Source: Streptomyces nojiriensis (GTDB lineage Bacteria > Actinomycetota > Actinomycetes > Streptomycetales > Streptomycetaceae). Taken from it: DNA of 64,000 nucleotides. The notes under the pieces are model-generated. The model was given only the letters and a program-made list of their open reading frames with translations. It searched no databases and had not been told where the DNA came from. The DNA is taken from positions 4,651,001 to 4,715,000 of the forward strand of contig NZ_CP071139.1 of assembly GCF_017639205.1 (NCBI RefSeq), written 5' to 3'. The first letter of the stretch is position 1, and every line of letters starts with the position of its first letter. The translations under genes were made by a program, and so were the position numbers. Shown piece by piece: positions 43,014 to 51,987 of the stretch.

Positions 43014-44762
43014 GTGGCTGACGTACCTGCCGATCTTGCCGCAGTGTGGCCAAGGGTGCTCGAAAAGCTCCTCGGGGAGGGACAGCCGGGGATCGAGCCC
43101 AAGGACAAGCAGTGGGTCGAGCGGTGCCAGCCCCTGGCACTCGTCGCCGACACCGCACTGCTGGCCGTCCCCAACGAATGGGGCAAGCGCGTCCTCGAAG
43201 GCCGCCTCGCCCCGCTGATCAGTGACGCGCTCAGCCGTGAGTGCGGCCGCCCCATCCGGATCGCCATCACCGTGGACGACTCCGCCGGCGAGCCCGCGCC
43301 CCCCGCCCCGCCCGTCCAGCAGCAGGGCGGGTACGAGCCGTACGGCGGCCAGCGCCCCGGCGACGACCAGCTCCCCACCGCGCGCCCGGCCTACCCGGAC
43401 TACCAGCAGCAGCGCCCCGAGCCCGGCGCCTGGCCCCGCGGCGGCCAGCAGGACGACTACGGCTGGCAGCAGCCGCGCCTCGGCGGTTTCCCCGAGCGCG
43501 ACCCCTACGCGTCCCCGCAGCCCGGCTACCTCCAGCAGCCCGAGCCCTCCGGCTACGACCAGAGCTCCTACGAGCAGCAGAAGTACGAGCAGTCCCCGTA
43601 CGAGGCCCAGCAGCACCAGCCCCATCAATACGAGCAGCAGCAGTACGAGCAGCCGGCGCCGCGCCAGGCCCCCGGCCGGTCCGCGGCGCCGTCCCCGTCC
43701 GGCGGCTCCACGTCGGGCCCGCTGGAGCCGACCGCGCGGCTGAACCCCAAGTACCTCTTCGACACCTTCGTCATCGGCGCCTCCAACCGCTTCGCGCACG
43801 CGGCCGCGGTGGCCGTCGCCGAGGCACCCGCGAAGGCGTACAACCCCCTCTTCGTCTACGGGGAGTCGGGCCTCGGCAAGACGCACCTGCTGCACGCCAT
43901 CGGGCACTACGCGCGGAGCCTCTACCCCGGCACCCGGGTGCGGTACGTGAGCTCCGAGGAGTTCACCAACGAGTTCATCAACTCCATCCGCGACGGCAAG
44001 GGCGACGCGTTCCGCAAGCGCTACCGCGAGATGGACATCCTGCTCGTCGACGACATCCAGTTCCTCGCGAGCAAGGAGTCGACGCAGGAGGAGTTCTTCC
44101 ACACCTTCAACACGCTCCACAACGCCAACAAGCAGATCGTGCTCTCCTCCGACCGGCCGCCCAAGCAGTTGGTCACCCTGGAGGACCGGCTCCGCAACCG
44201 CTTCGAGTGGGGCCTGATCACCGACGTCCAGCCGCCCGAGCTGGAGACCCGTATCGCGATCCTGCGCAAGAAGGCCGTCCAGGAGCAGCTCAACGCCCCG
44301 CCGGAGGTACTGGAGTTCATCGCCTCCCGCATCTCGCGCAACATCCGCGAGCTGGAGGGGGCGCTGATCCGGGTCACGGCGTTCGCGAGCCTGAACCGGC
44401 AGCCGGTCGACCTGGGCCTCACCGAGGACGTCCTGAAGAACCTGATCCCGGGCGGCGAGGACAGCGCGCCGGAGATCACCGCCTCCGACATCATGGCGGC
44501 CACCGCCGACTACTTCGGTCTGACCGTGGACGACCTGTGCGGCTCCTCGCGCAGCCGGGTCCTGGTCACCGCCCGGCAGATCGCCATGTACCTGTGCCGG
44601 GAGCTCACAGACCTCTCGCTGCCCAAGATCGGGGCGCAGTTCGGCGGCCGCGACCACACGACCGTCATGCACGCGGACCGCAAGATCCGCGCTCTGATGG
44701 CCGAGCGCCGCTCCATCTACAACCAGGTCACCGAGCTCACCAACCGCATCAAGAACGCCTGA
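43014..44762 (+). CDS. dnaA: Chromosomal replication initiator DnaA
   Basis: 582 residues from GTG 43014 (VADVPADLAAVWPRVL). Domain I is residues 1 to about 90. Domain II is a long Gln/Pro/Tyr-rich linker of about 140 residues, the unusual feature of Streptomyces DnaA. Domain III has Walker A GESGLGKTH (residue 283 on) and Walker B LLVDDIQFL. Domain IV has the DnaA signature LPKIGAQFGGRDHTTVMH. The protein opens oriC, which lies just downstream. Longer in-frame starts exist upstream without ribosome-binding sites. Confidence 0.98.
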   Translation: MADVPADLAAVWPRVLEKLLGEGQPGIEPKDKQWVERCQPLALVADTALLAVPNEWGKRVLEGRLAPLISDALSRECGRPIRIAITVDDSAGEPAPPAPPVQQQGGYEPYGGQRPGDDQLPTARPAYPDYQQQRPEPGAWPRGGQQDDYGWQQPRLGGFPERDPYASPQPGYLQQPEPSGYDQSSYEQQKYEQSPYEAQQHQPHQYEQQQYEQPAPRQAPGRSAAPSPSGGSTSGPLEPTARLNPKYLFDTFVIGASNRFAHAAAVAVAEAPAKAYNPLFVYGESGLGKTHLLHAIGHYARSLYPGTRVRYVSSEEFTNEFINSIRDGKGDAFRKRYREMDILLVDDIQFLASKESTQEEFFHTFNTLHNANKQIVLSSDRPPKQLVTLEDRLRNRFEWGLITDVQPPELETRIAILRKKAVQEQLNAPPEVLEFIASRISRNIRELEGALIRVTAFASLNRQPVDLGLTEDVLKNLIPGGEDSAPEITASDIMAATADYFGLTVDDLCGSSRSRVLVTARQIAMYLCRELTDLSLPKIGAQFGGRDHTTVMHADRKIRALMAERRSIYNQVTELTNRIKNA

Positions 44763-44820
44763 GCGCGGCCCCCCGACACCCGGTTCGGGGCCGCTCCAGG
44801 GCCCCTTCAAACGCATCCAG

Positions 44821-44852
44821 AGGGCGCTCCCGGTCCACAACGGGGGCGCCCT
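44821..44852 (+). terminator. dnaA terminator
   Basis: A 12-bp stem (44821-44832 with 44841-44852, one T-G pair) has the loop GTCCACAA, which resembles a DnaA box. A T-rich tract (tcttcgtt) follows. Confidence 0.8.
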
Positions 44853-44903
44853 TCTTCGTTCGCGCGCCCCTGACCTGTTCGAATACGCCCCCCGTGGACC
44901 AAC

Positions 44904-45478
44904 TCATCCACAGATTGGGAGACTTTCTTCCGTCCACACCCTGGGGACGGGTCCCGTCACCCACAATCTGTCCACAGGCGTGCGGGGTGAGGCTCCATCA
45001 GGGCTGGTCAGCCCCCTGTGGAATTGTGCACAAACGTCATCCACAGGCTGTGGACAAATATTTCGTCCACAGCCCTGTCCACGGCGTTGTCCACCGTCGG
45101 CCCACAGGTTTCCACGTCCTGTGCACAGGATGCGCGGGCTTCTCCACACCCTTGTCCACTGTTCGGCAACACACCACCCCCTCTCACCACCCGGAGTGAA
45201 AGCCGTCACACGGATGTAGACGTTTGGGTTGTGGAGTACCGGGGGAAAGCTGGGGACGCACCTGTGGAGTAATCGGGGTCACCTGGGGACAGCCTGTGCA
45301 GAACTTTTCGTTCTCCACAGGGACACGGGGTTGTCCACCGGTGCCACCCACAGGGTCGGTGGATAAAAAACCGGGGTTGACCTGCGAGAACGGGCTTATC
45401 CACCGTTTCCACAGGCCCTACTACTACCCCCATAGAGAGTTAGGCCGGTTTCGGTTTTCAAGCGGGTCCTGTGCACAA
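44904..45478. other. Chromosomal replication origin oriC
   Basis: The 876-bp dnaA-dnaN gap (44763-45638) holds about 18-20 DnaA boxes in both orientations between these positions. Best matches include TGTGGACAA (45049-45057), TCGTCCACA (45063-45071), TTGTCCACC (45087-45095 and 45331-45339), TTGTCCACT (45152-45160), TTATCCACC (45396-45404), CTGTCCACA (44968-44976) and the palindromic TTGTGCACAA core (45024-45033). Two groups flank a box-poor stretch at about 45161-45229. Streptomyces origins are known to lie here and to have about 19 boxes. From 45479 to dnaN I see nothing special. Confidence 0.95.
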
Positions 45479-45638
45479 CTCGTCGATCGCCCGCCCCGAC
45501 GCCTCGCTCCCGACTTGACCGCCGGCCGCACCGAGTGTCGGCGCCGTACGTCAGACTGGTCCCCGGCATCGGTCGAGGCATCGACGAGCCGACGACGAAG
45601 GCCGGCAGACGAGCGAGCAACAGCAGGAGGCGGTTCCG

Positions 45639-46769
45639 GTGAAGATCCGGGTGGAGCGCGACGTACTCGCGGAGGCGGTGGCCTGGGCGGCCCGTAGCCT
45701 CCCGGCCCGGCCGCCGGTGCCCGTTCTCGCGGGCCTGCTGCTCAAGGCCGAGGAGGGCACGCTGAGCCTCTCCGGCTTCGACTACGAGGTCTCGGCCCGG
45801 GTCTCGGTCGAGGCGGACGTCGAGGAGGACGGCACCGTCCTGGTCTCCGGCCGGCTGCTCGCCGACATCTGCCGCGCCCTCCCCAACCGCCCGGTGGAGA
45901 TTTCCACAGACGGTGTACGGGCGACCGTGGTCTGCGGCTCCTCGCGATTCACACTCCACACCCTGCCTGTGGAGGAGTACCCGGCACTGCCGCAGATGCC
46001 GACCGCGACCGGCACCGTGGCCGGTGAGGTCTTCGCCTCCGCCGCCAAGCAGGTGGCCACCGCCGCCGGCCGTGACGACACGCTGCCGGTGCTCACCGGT
46101 GTCCGCATCGAGATCGAGGGCGACCGGGTCACCCTGGCCTCCACCGACCGCTACCGCTTCGCGGTCCGCGAGTTCCTGTGGAAGCCGGAGAACCCGGACG
46201 CGTCGGCCGTGGCCCTGGTGCCCGCCAAGACGCTCCAGGAGATCGCCAACTCGCTGACCAGCGGTGACACCGTCACCCTGGCGCTGTCCGGCTCCGGAGC
46301 CGGCGAGGGCCTGATCGGTTTCGAGGGCGCCGGCCGCCGCACCACCACCCGGCTGCTCGAAGGCGACCTGCCCAAGTACCGGACGCTGTTCCCGACGGAG
46401 TTCAACTCGATCGCCGTGATCGAGACCGCGCCCTTCGTCGAGGCCGTCAAGCGCGTCGCCCTGGTGGCCGAGCGCAACACCCCGGTCCGCCTCAGCTTCG
46501 AGAAGGGCGTGCTGATCCTGGAGGCCGGCTCCTCCGACGACGCACAGGCTGTGGAAAGGGTCGACGCCCAGCTGGACGGCGACGACATCTCGATCGCCTT
46601 CAACCCGACCTTCCTGCTGGACGGCCTGAGCGCGATCGCCTCCCCGGTGGCCCAGCTCAGCTTCACCACGTCGACCAAGCCCGCGCTGCTCAGCGGCCGC
46701 CCGGCGATCGACGCGGAGGCCGACGAGGCCTACAAGTACCTGATCATGCCGGTGCGACTGTCCGGCTGA
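45639..46769 (+). CDS. dnaN: DNA polymerase III beta clamp
   Basis: 376 residues from GTG 45639 (MKIRVERDVLAEAVAW), preceded by GCAGGAGG. Three repeated clamp domains are present, with RFTLHTLPVEEYP and the late YKYLIMPVRL that forms part of the partner-binding pocket. It is the ring that holds polymerase on DNA. A 16-bp terminator stem lies right after its stop, separating it from gnd. Confidence 0.98.
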   Translation: MKIRVERDVLAEAVAWAARSLPARPPVPVLAGLLLKAEEGTLSLSGFDYEVSARVSVEADVEEDGTVLVSGRLLADICRALPNRPVEISTDGVRATVVCGSSRFTLHTLPVEEYPALPQMPTATGTVAGEVFASAAKQVATAAGRDDTLPVLTGVRIEIEGDRVTLASTDRYRFAVREFLWKPENPDASAVALVPAKTLQEIANSLTSGDTVTLALSGSGAGEGLIGFEGAGRRTTTRLLEGDLPKYRTLFPTEFNSIAVIETAPFVEAVKRVALVAERNTPVRLSFEKGVLILEAGSSDDAQAVERVDAQLDGDDISIAFNPTFLLDGLSAIASPVAQLSFTTSTKPALLSGRPAIDAEADEAYKYLIMPVRLSG

Positions 46770-46782
46770 CGTTCCACCTGTC

Positions 46783-46827
46783 GACGTCGGGCCCGGTCTC
46801 GCACGCAGCGGGACCGGGCCCGACGTC
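46783..46827 (+). terminator. dnaN terminator
   Basis: Perfect 16-bp arms (46783-46798 and 46812-46827) with a 13-nt loop. A DnaA-box-like TCGTCCACA (46826-46834) overlaps its end. Confidence 0.85.
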
Positions 46828-47014
46828 GTCCACAGGCTGGGGAGGGTGCCGGGAAAACCCGTGAACCCGGACCGGCCGCCATGGAGCGCCCGCAGGGCCC
46901 GCCGCCACGGCCCGGCGTAGGCTCGGATCCGGTGGGCGACCCCCCGCGCGTCCGGCGAGGACACGGCCGGGGAAGCCCCGGCAAAGACGGCCACAACGCT
47001 TAAGGAACCACCTG

Positions 47015-47890
47015 ATGGAGCTTGGTCTCGTCGGTCTCGGCAAGATGGGCGGCAACATGCGCGAGCGCATCCGCCGCGCAGGCCACACCGTCATCGGATA
47101 CGACCGCAACCCGGACCTCGCGGATGTCCACAGCCTGCAGGAGCTTGTGGACAGCCTGCAGGCCCCCCGCGTCGTGTGGGTCATGGTCCCGGCCGGTGCG
47201 GCCACCCAGTCCACGGTCGACGAGCTCGCCGAGCTGCTGTCGCCCGGTGACATCGTCGTCGACGGCGGGAACTCCCGCTGGACCGACGACGAGAAGCACG
47301 CCGAGGAGCTGAAGGCCAAGGGCATCGGCTTCGTCGACTGCGGTGTCTCCGGCGGCGTGTGGGGCCTGGAGAACGGCTACGCGCTCATGTACGGCGGCGC
47401 CGCGGAGGACGTGGCCCGCGTGCAGCCCGTCTTCGACGCACTCAAGCCCGAGGGCGAGTTCGGCGCCGTGCACGCCGGCAAGGTCGGCGCGGGCCACTTC
47501 GCGAAGATGGTCCACAACGGCATCGAGTACGCCATGATGCAGGCCTACGCCGAGGGCTGGGAGCTCCTGGAGAAGGTGGACTCGGTCACCGACGTCCGCG
47601 AGGTCTTCCGCTCCTGGCAGGAGGGCACCGTCATCCGCTCCTGGCTGCTGGACCTGGCCGTGAACGCCCTCGACGAGGACGAGCACCTGGAGCAGCTGCG
47701 CGGCTTCGCCCAGGACTCCGGCGAGGGACGCTGGACGGTGGAGGCGGCGATCGACAACGCCGTGCCGCTGCCCGCGATCACCGCGTCGCTCTTCGCGCGC
47801 TTCGCCTCGCGGCAGGACGACTCCCCGCAGATGAAGATGATCGCCGCGCTGCGCAACCAGTTCGGCGGCCACGCGGTCGAGAAGAAGTAG
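47015..47890 (+). CDS. gnd: 6-Phosphogluconate dehydrogenase (short, YqeC-like type)
   Basis: 291 residues, the short actinobacterial/Firmicute NAD-type class rather than the about 470-residue NADP enzyme. The nucleotide motif is GLVGLGKMGGNM, and catalytic-region segments include GNSRWTDD, CGVSGGVWGLENGYALMYGG and VGAGHFAKMVHNGIEY. It oxidatively decarboxylates 6-phosphogluconate to ribulose 5-phosphate. ATG 47015 follows TTAAGGAA. Its place between dnaN and recF is typical of Streptomyces. Two DnaA-box-like nonamers lie in its early codons (47124-47132, 47146-47154). Confidence 0.92.
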   Translation: MELGLVGLGKMGGNMRERIRRAGHTVIGYDRNPDLADVHSLQELVDSLQAPRVVWVMVPAGAATQSTVDELAELLSPGDIVVDGGNSRWTDDEKHAEELKAKGIGFVDCGVSGGVWGLENGYALMYGGAAEDVARVQPVFDALKPEGEFGAVHAGKVGAGHFAKMVHNGIEYAMMQAYAEGWELLEKVDSVTDVREVFRSWQEGTVIRSWLLDLAVNALDEDEHLEQLRGFAQDSGEGRWTVEAAIDNAVPLPAITASLFARFASRQDDSPQMKMIAALRNQFGGHAVEKK

Positions 47891-47972
47891 CACTCCGCAC
47901 CAGAGCGGCACAGCCGTACAGCCGCACAGCACCACAGCGAGTAGTTGGAAAGCCGGGGGAGGTCGGCGCCGT

Positions 47973-49109
47973 ATGCACGTTTCGCATCTCTCACTGGCCG
48001 ACTTCCGCTCGTACGCCCGGGCCGAGGTTCCCCTCGACCCGGGCGTCACCGCTTTCGTGGGCCCCAACGGCCAGGGGAAGACCAACCTCGTCGAGGCGAT
48101 CGGCTACCTCGCGACCCTCGGCAGCCACCGGGTCTCCTCGGACGCCCCGCTCGTGCGGATGGGCGCGGACCGGGCGATCATCCGCGCGGCCGTCACCCAG
48201 GGCGAGCGGCAGCAGCTGGTGGAGCTGGAGCTCAATCCAGGCCGGGCGAACCGGGCCCGGATCAACCGTTCCTCGCAGGTCAGGCCGCGGGACGTGCTGG
48301 GGATCATACGGACGGTGCTGTTCGCGCCGGAGGACCTGGCGCTGGTCAAGGGCGACCCGGGCGAGCGGCGGCGGTTCCTGGACGAACTGGTCACGGCGCG
48401 CTCGCCGCGGATGGCCGCGGTCCGCTCCGACTACGAGCGGGTGCTCAAGCAGCGCAACACCCTGCTGAAGTCGGCGGCGATGGCCCGCCGGCACGGCGGC
48501 CGCTCCCTGGACCTCTCCACCCTCGACGTGTGGGACCAGCACCTCGCGCGCGTGGGCGCGGAGCTGCTCGCGCAGCGGCTGGACCTGATCGCGACCCTCC
48601 TCCCGCTGGCGGACAAGGCCTACGAGCAGCTCGCGCCCGGCGGCGGTCCGCTGGGGCTGGCGTACAAGTCCTCGGCCGGCGAGCCGGTGGACAGCGGCGC
48701 GGCGCGCACCCGCGAGGCCCTCTACGAGGTGCTGCTGGCCGCTCTGGCCGAGGTGCGCAAGCAGGAGATCGAGCGCGGTGTGACCCTGGTCGGCCCGCAC
48801 CGCGACGACGTGGTGCTGCGCCTCGGGGAGCTGCCCGCGAAGGGGTACGCGAGCCACGGGGAGTCGTGGTCGTACGCACTCGCGCTGCGGCTGGCCTCCT
48901 ACGAGCTGCTGCGCTCGGAGGGCAGCGAGCCGGTGCTGATCCTCGACGACGTGTTCGCCGAGCTGGACGCGCGGCGCCGGGAGCGGCTGGCGGAGCTGGT
49001 GGCCCCCGGCGAGCAGGTACTGGTGACGGCGGCGGTCGACGACGACGTCCCGGGGGTGCTGGTGGGAACGCGGTTCGGGGTGTCCGGCGGTGAGGTGACC
49101 CGGCTGTGA
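47973..49109 (+). CDS. recF: DNA replication and repair protein RecF
   Basis: 378 residues. Walker A FVGPNGQGKTNLVEAIGY begins near residue 29, and the ABC-type signature and D-loop come near the end (LRLASYELLRSEGSEPVLILDDVFAELD). It is an SMC-like ATPase that helps load RecA at gaps. ATG 47973 follows GGGGGAGG. The stop overlaps the GTG of the next gene (GTGA, 49106-49109), so translation is coupled. Confidence 0.97.
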   Translation: MHVSHLSLADFRSYARAEVPLDPGVTAFVGPNGQGKTNLVEAIGYLATLGSHRVSSDAPLVRMGADRAIIRAAVTQGERQQLVELELNPGRANRARINRSSQVRPRDVLGIIRTVLFAPEDLALVKGDPGERRRFLDELVTARSPRMAAVRSDYERVLKQRNTLLKSAAMARRHGGRSLDLSTLDVWDQHLARVGAELLAQRLDLIATLLPLADKAYEQLAPGGGPLGLAYKSSAGEPVDSGAARTREALYEVLLAALAEVRKQEIERGVTLVGPHRDDVVLRLGELPAKGYASHGESWSYALALRLASYELLRSEGSEPVLILDDVFAELDARRRERLAELVAPGEQVLVTAAVDDDVPGVLVGTRFGVSGGEVTRL

Positions 49110-49639
49110 ACGAGCACGCCAAGGACCCGCAGGAGGGTCGCAGGACCCCGGAGGCCTCCGGGGTGGACCTGGCGCGCCAGGCCCTCGCGGCGGCGCGCGA
49201 GCAGGCGCGGGCCCGGGGCAACGCGGCCGGCGGCAAGAAGCGCCAGCAGCCGGGACTGCGCTCGGGAGCCCGCGCGGACGGCCGGGACCCGATGCCGCTC
49301 ATGGCGGCGCTGGACCGGCTGCGCACCGAACGCGGCTGGGAGATGCCGATGGCGGTGGCGGGCGTGATGGAGCGCTGGCCGGAGATCGTCGGCCCGGAGA
49401 TCGCGGCCCACTGTGAACCGGAACGCTACGAGGACCGTGAGCTTGTCGTGCGGTGCGATTCCTCGGCGTGGGCGGCGCAGCTGAAGCTGCTGGCTCCGCA
49501 GCTGGTCGCGCGGCTGAACGCGGATCTGGGGCAGGGCACCGTACGCCTGATCAAGGTCCAGGGGCCCGGCGGACGGCCGAAGGGCTACGGGCCGTGGCGG
49601 GCGCCGGGCAGCAAGGGACCGGGCGACACCTACGGGTGA
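49106..49639 (+). CDS. DUF721 / DciA-like protein (probable DnaB loader)
   Basis: 177 residues. The N-terminal about 60 residues are Arg/Ala-rich and disordered; the DUF721 domain occupies about 70-150 (RGWEMPMAVAGVMERWPEIVG, HCEPERYEDRELVVRCDSSAWAAQLKLL). DciA proteins load the DnaB helicase in bacteria without DnaC. The gene is coupled to recF and lies before gyrB, the usual actinobacterial position. No DnaC homologue is seen in the window, which fits. Confidence 0.85.
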   Translation: MNEHAKDPQEGRRTPEASGVDLARQALAAAREQARARGNAAGGKKRQQPGLRSGARADGRDPMPLMAALDRLRTERGWEMPMAVAGVMERWPEIVGPEIAAHCEPERYEDRELVVRCDSSAWAAQLKLLAPQLVARLNADLGQGTVRLIKVQGPGGRPKGYGPWRAPGSKGPGDTYG

Positions 49640-49943
49640 GTAGCCGGTTCGGCGGGTGGTGTCCCTCACGGTAGTCGGAGGTTGACAGCCCGAAGGGCTG
49701 GATGCCCGTGTGAGCCTCTTTGAGCCCCTCCCCGGATGTGGGGAGTCGGAGAGAGGAGGTTCAGGGCGGCACATGCGGACTCAGGTACCGGCAAACCCCC
49801 ATTCATGTCCGTGGTACCGGTAGACTGAAGCGAATCCCGCCGGTTCGCGGGATCACGCAGACAACGCAGATCGACGCGGCCGCTCCCGCCGGCGCACTTG
49901 CTGGTCCGGAGTAGGGGCTGTGCTGTGCCAGAAAGGGCGCTTC
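49640..49943 (+). other. Gap upstream of gyrB, no gene seen
   Basis: A short hairpin (CAGCCC-gaa-GGGCTG at 49686-49700) could end the recF-dciA transcript, and TAGACT at 49821-49826 could serve as a gyrB -10 element, but no matching -35 element is convincing. GGTACCGG occurs twice (49790s and 49813-49820). I see no coding sequence. Confidence 0.35.
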
Positions 49944-51944
49944 GTGGCCGATTCCGGCGACTCCAACGAGAAGAATTACGACGCCAGTGCGATCCAGGTC
50001 CTCGAGGGCCTGGACGCGGTCCGCAAGCGGCCGGGTATGTACATCGGCTCGACGGGTGAGCGTGGTCTGCACCACCTCGTCTACGAGGTCGTCGACAACT
50101 CGGTCGACGAGGCGCTGGCCGGACACGCGGACACCATCGACGTGACGATCCTCGCCGACGGTGGGGTGCGCGTGATCGACAACGGTCGCGGTATCCCGGT
50201 CGGCATCGTTCCGTCCGAGGGCAAGCCGGCCGTCGAGGTCGTCCTGACGGTCCTGCACGCGGGCGGCAAGTTCGGCGGCGGCGGCTACGCCGTCTCCGGT
50301 GGTCTGCACGGCGTCGGCGTGTCCGTCGTGAACGCCCTGTCGACCAAGGTCGCGGTCGAGGTCAAGACGGACGGCCACCGCTGGACGCAGGACTACAAGC
50401 TGGGCGTGCCGACGGCCCCGCTGGCCAAGAACGAGGAGACCGCCGAGACGGGCACCTCGGTCACCTTCTGGGCCGACGGCGACATCTTCGAGACGACCGA
50501 GTACTCGTTCGAGACGCTGTCGCGGCGCTTCCAGGAGATGGCCTTCCTCAACAAGGGCCTGACCCTGTCGCTGACCGACGAGCGCGAGTCGGCGAAGGCC
50601 ACGGCGGGTGCCGACGACCCGGACGCGGACGCGTCCGAGCCCCAGGCGCGCACGGTGAAGTACTACTACGAGGGCGGCATCGTCGACTTCGTGAAGTACC
50701 TCAACTCGCGCAAGGGCGAGCTCATCCACCCGACCGTCATCGACGTCGAGGCCGAGGACAAGGAGCGCATGCTCTCGGTCGAGATCGCGATGCAGTGGAA
50801 CTCGCAGTACACGGAGGGGGTCTACTCCTTCGCGAACACGATCCACACCCACGAGGGCGGTACGCACGAGGAGGGCTTCCGTGCGGCCCTGACGGGTCTG
50901 GTGAACCGTTACGCGCGCGACAAGAAGCTGCTGCGCGAGAAGGACGACAACCTCGCCGGCGAGGACATCCGCGAGGGTCTGACGGCGATCATCTCGGTCA
51001 AGCTGGGCGAGCCCCAGTTCGAGGGCCAGACGAAGACCAAGCTGGGCAACACGGAGGCCAAGACCTTCGTGCAGAAGGTCGTCCACGAACACCTCAACGA
51101 CTGGTTCGACCGCAACCCGGTCGAGGCGGCGGACATCATCCGCAAGTCGATCCAGGCGGCCACGGCGCGCGTCGCGGCCCGCAAGGCCCGTGACCTCACC
51201 CGTCGCAAGGGTCTGCTGGAGAGCGCCTCGCTGCCGGGCAAGCTGTCCGACTGCCAGTCGAACGACCCGACCAAGTGCGAGATCTTCATCGTCGAGGGTG
51301 ACTCGGCCGGTGGCTCCGCGAAGTCCGGCCGCAACCCGATGTACCAGGCCATCCTGCCGATCCGCGGCAAGATCCTGAACGTCGAGAAGGCCCGTATCGA
51401 CAAGATCCTCCAGAACACCGAGGTCCAGGCGCTGATCAGCGCCTTCGGTACCGGTGTGCACGAGGACTTCGACATCGAGAAGCTCCGCTATCACAAGATC
51501 ATCCTGATGGCGGACGCCGACGTCGACGGCCAGCACATCAACACCCTGCTGCTGACCTTCCTCTTCCGCTTCATGCGGCCGCTGGTCGAGGCCGGTCACG
51601 TGTACCTGTCGCGCCCGCCCCTCTACAAGATCAAGTGGGGCCGGGACGACTTCGAGTACGCGTACTCGGACCGCGAGCGCGACGCGCTGGTGGAGCTCGG
51701 CAAGCAGAACGGCAAGCGGATCAAGGAAGACTCGATCCAGCGCTTCAAGGGTCTGGGCGAGATGAACGCCGAGGAACTGCGCGTCACCACCATGGACGTG
51801 GACCACCGTGTCCTCGGCCAGGTCACCCTCGACGACGCGGCACAGGCCGACGACCTGTTCTCGGTGCTGATGGGTGAGGACGTCGAGGCGCGGCGCTCCT
51901 TCATCCAGCGCAACGCCAAGGACGTCCGCTTCCTCGACATCTGA
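49944..51944 (+). CDS. gyrB: DNA gyrase subunit B
   Basis: 666 residues from GTG 49944, preceded by AAAGGG. It has the GHKL ATPase (LEGLDAVRKRPGMYIGST, VDNSVDEAL, DNGRGIPV, GLHGVGVSVVNAL), the transducer, and the TOPRIM domain with EGDSAGGSAKSGRN near residue 451 and DADVDGQHI near 524. An acidic insertion (about residues 225-240) is typical of Streptomyces. With GyrA it introduces negative supercoils. It is followed by gyrA 43 bp downstream. Confidence 0.98.
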   Translation: MADSGDSNEKNYDASAIQVLEGLDAVRKRPGMYIGSTGERGLHHLVYEVVDNSVDEALAGHADTIDVTILADGGVRVIDNGRGIPVGIVPSEGKPAVEVVLTVLHAGGKFGGGGYAVSGGLHGVGVSVVNALSTKVAVEVKTDGHRWTQDYKLGVPTAPLAKNEETAETGTSVTFWADGDIFETTEYSFETLSRRFQEMAFLNKGLTLSLTDERESAKATAGADDPDADASEPQARTVKYYYEGGIVDFVKYLNSRKGELIHPTVIDVEAEDKERMLSVEIAMQWNSQYTEGVYSFANTIHTHEGGTHEEGFRAALTGLVNRYARDKKLLREKDDNLAGEDIREGLTAIISVKLGEPQFEGQTKTKLGNTEAKTFVQKVVHEHLNDWFDRNPVEAADIIRKSIQAATARVAARKARDLTRRKGLLESASLPGKLSDCQSNDPTKCEIFIVEGDSAGGSAKSGRNPMYQAILPIRGKILNVEKARIDKILQNTEVQALISAFGTGVHEDFDIEKLRYHKIILMADADVDGQHINTLLLTFLFRFMRPLVEAGHVYLSRPPLYKIKWGRDDFEYAYSDRERDALVELGKQNGKRIKEDSIQRFKGLGEMNAEELRVTTMDVDHRVLGQVTLDDAAQADDLFSVLMGEDVEARRSFIQRNAKDVRFLDI

Positions 51945-51987
51945 GTCGGCTCCGCTGACCGCCGCCTGAAAGGACTTCTGACCAGCA

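Noticed and set aside
49720..49914. 64-codon frame between the dciA-like gene and gyrB
   Set aside because: No ribosome-binding site or conserved sequence; more likely leader of gyrB.
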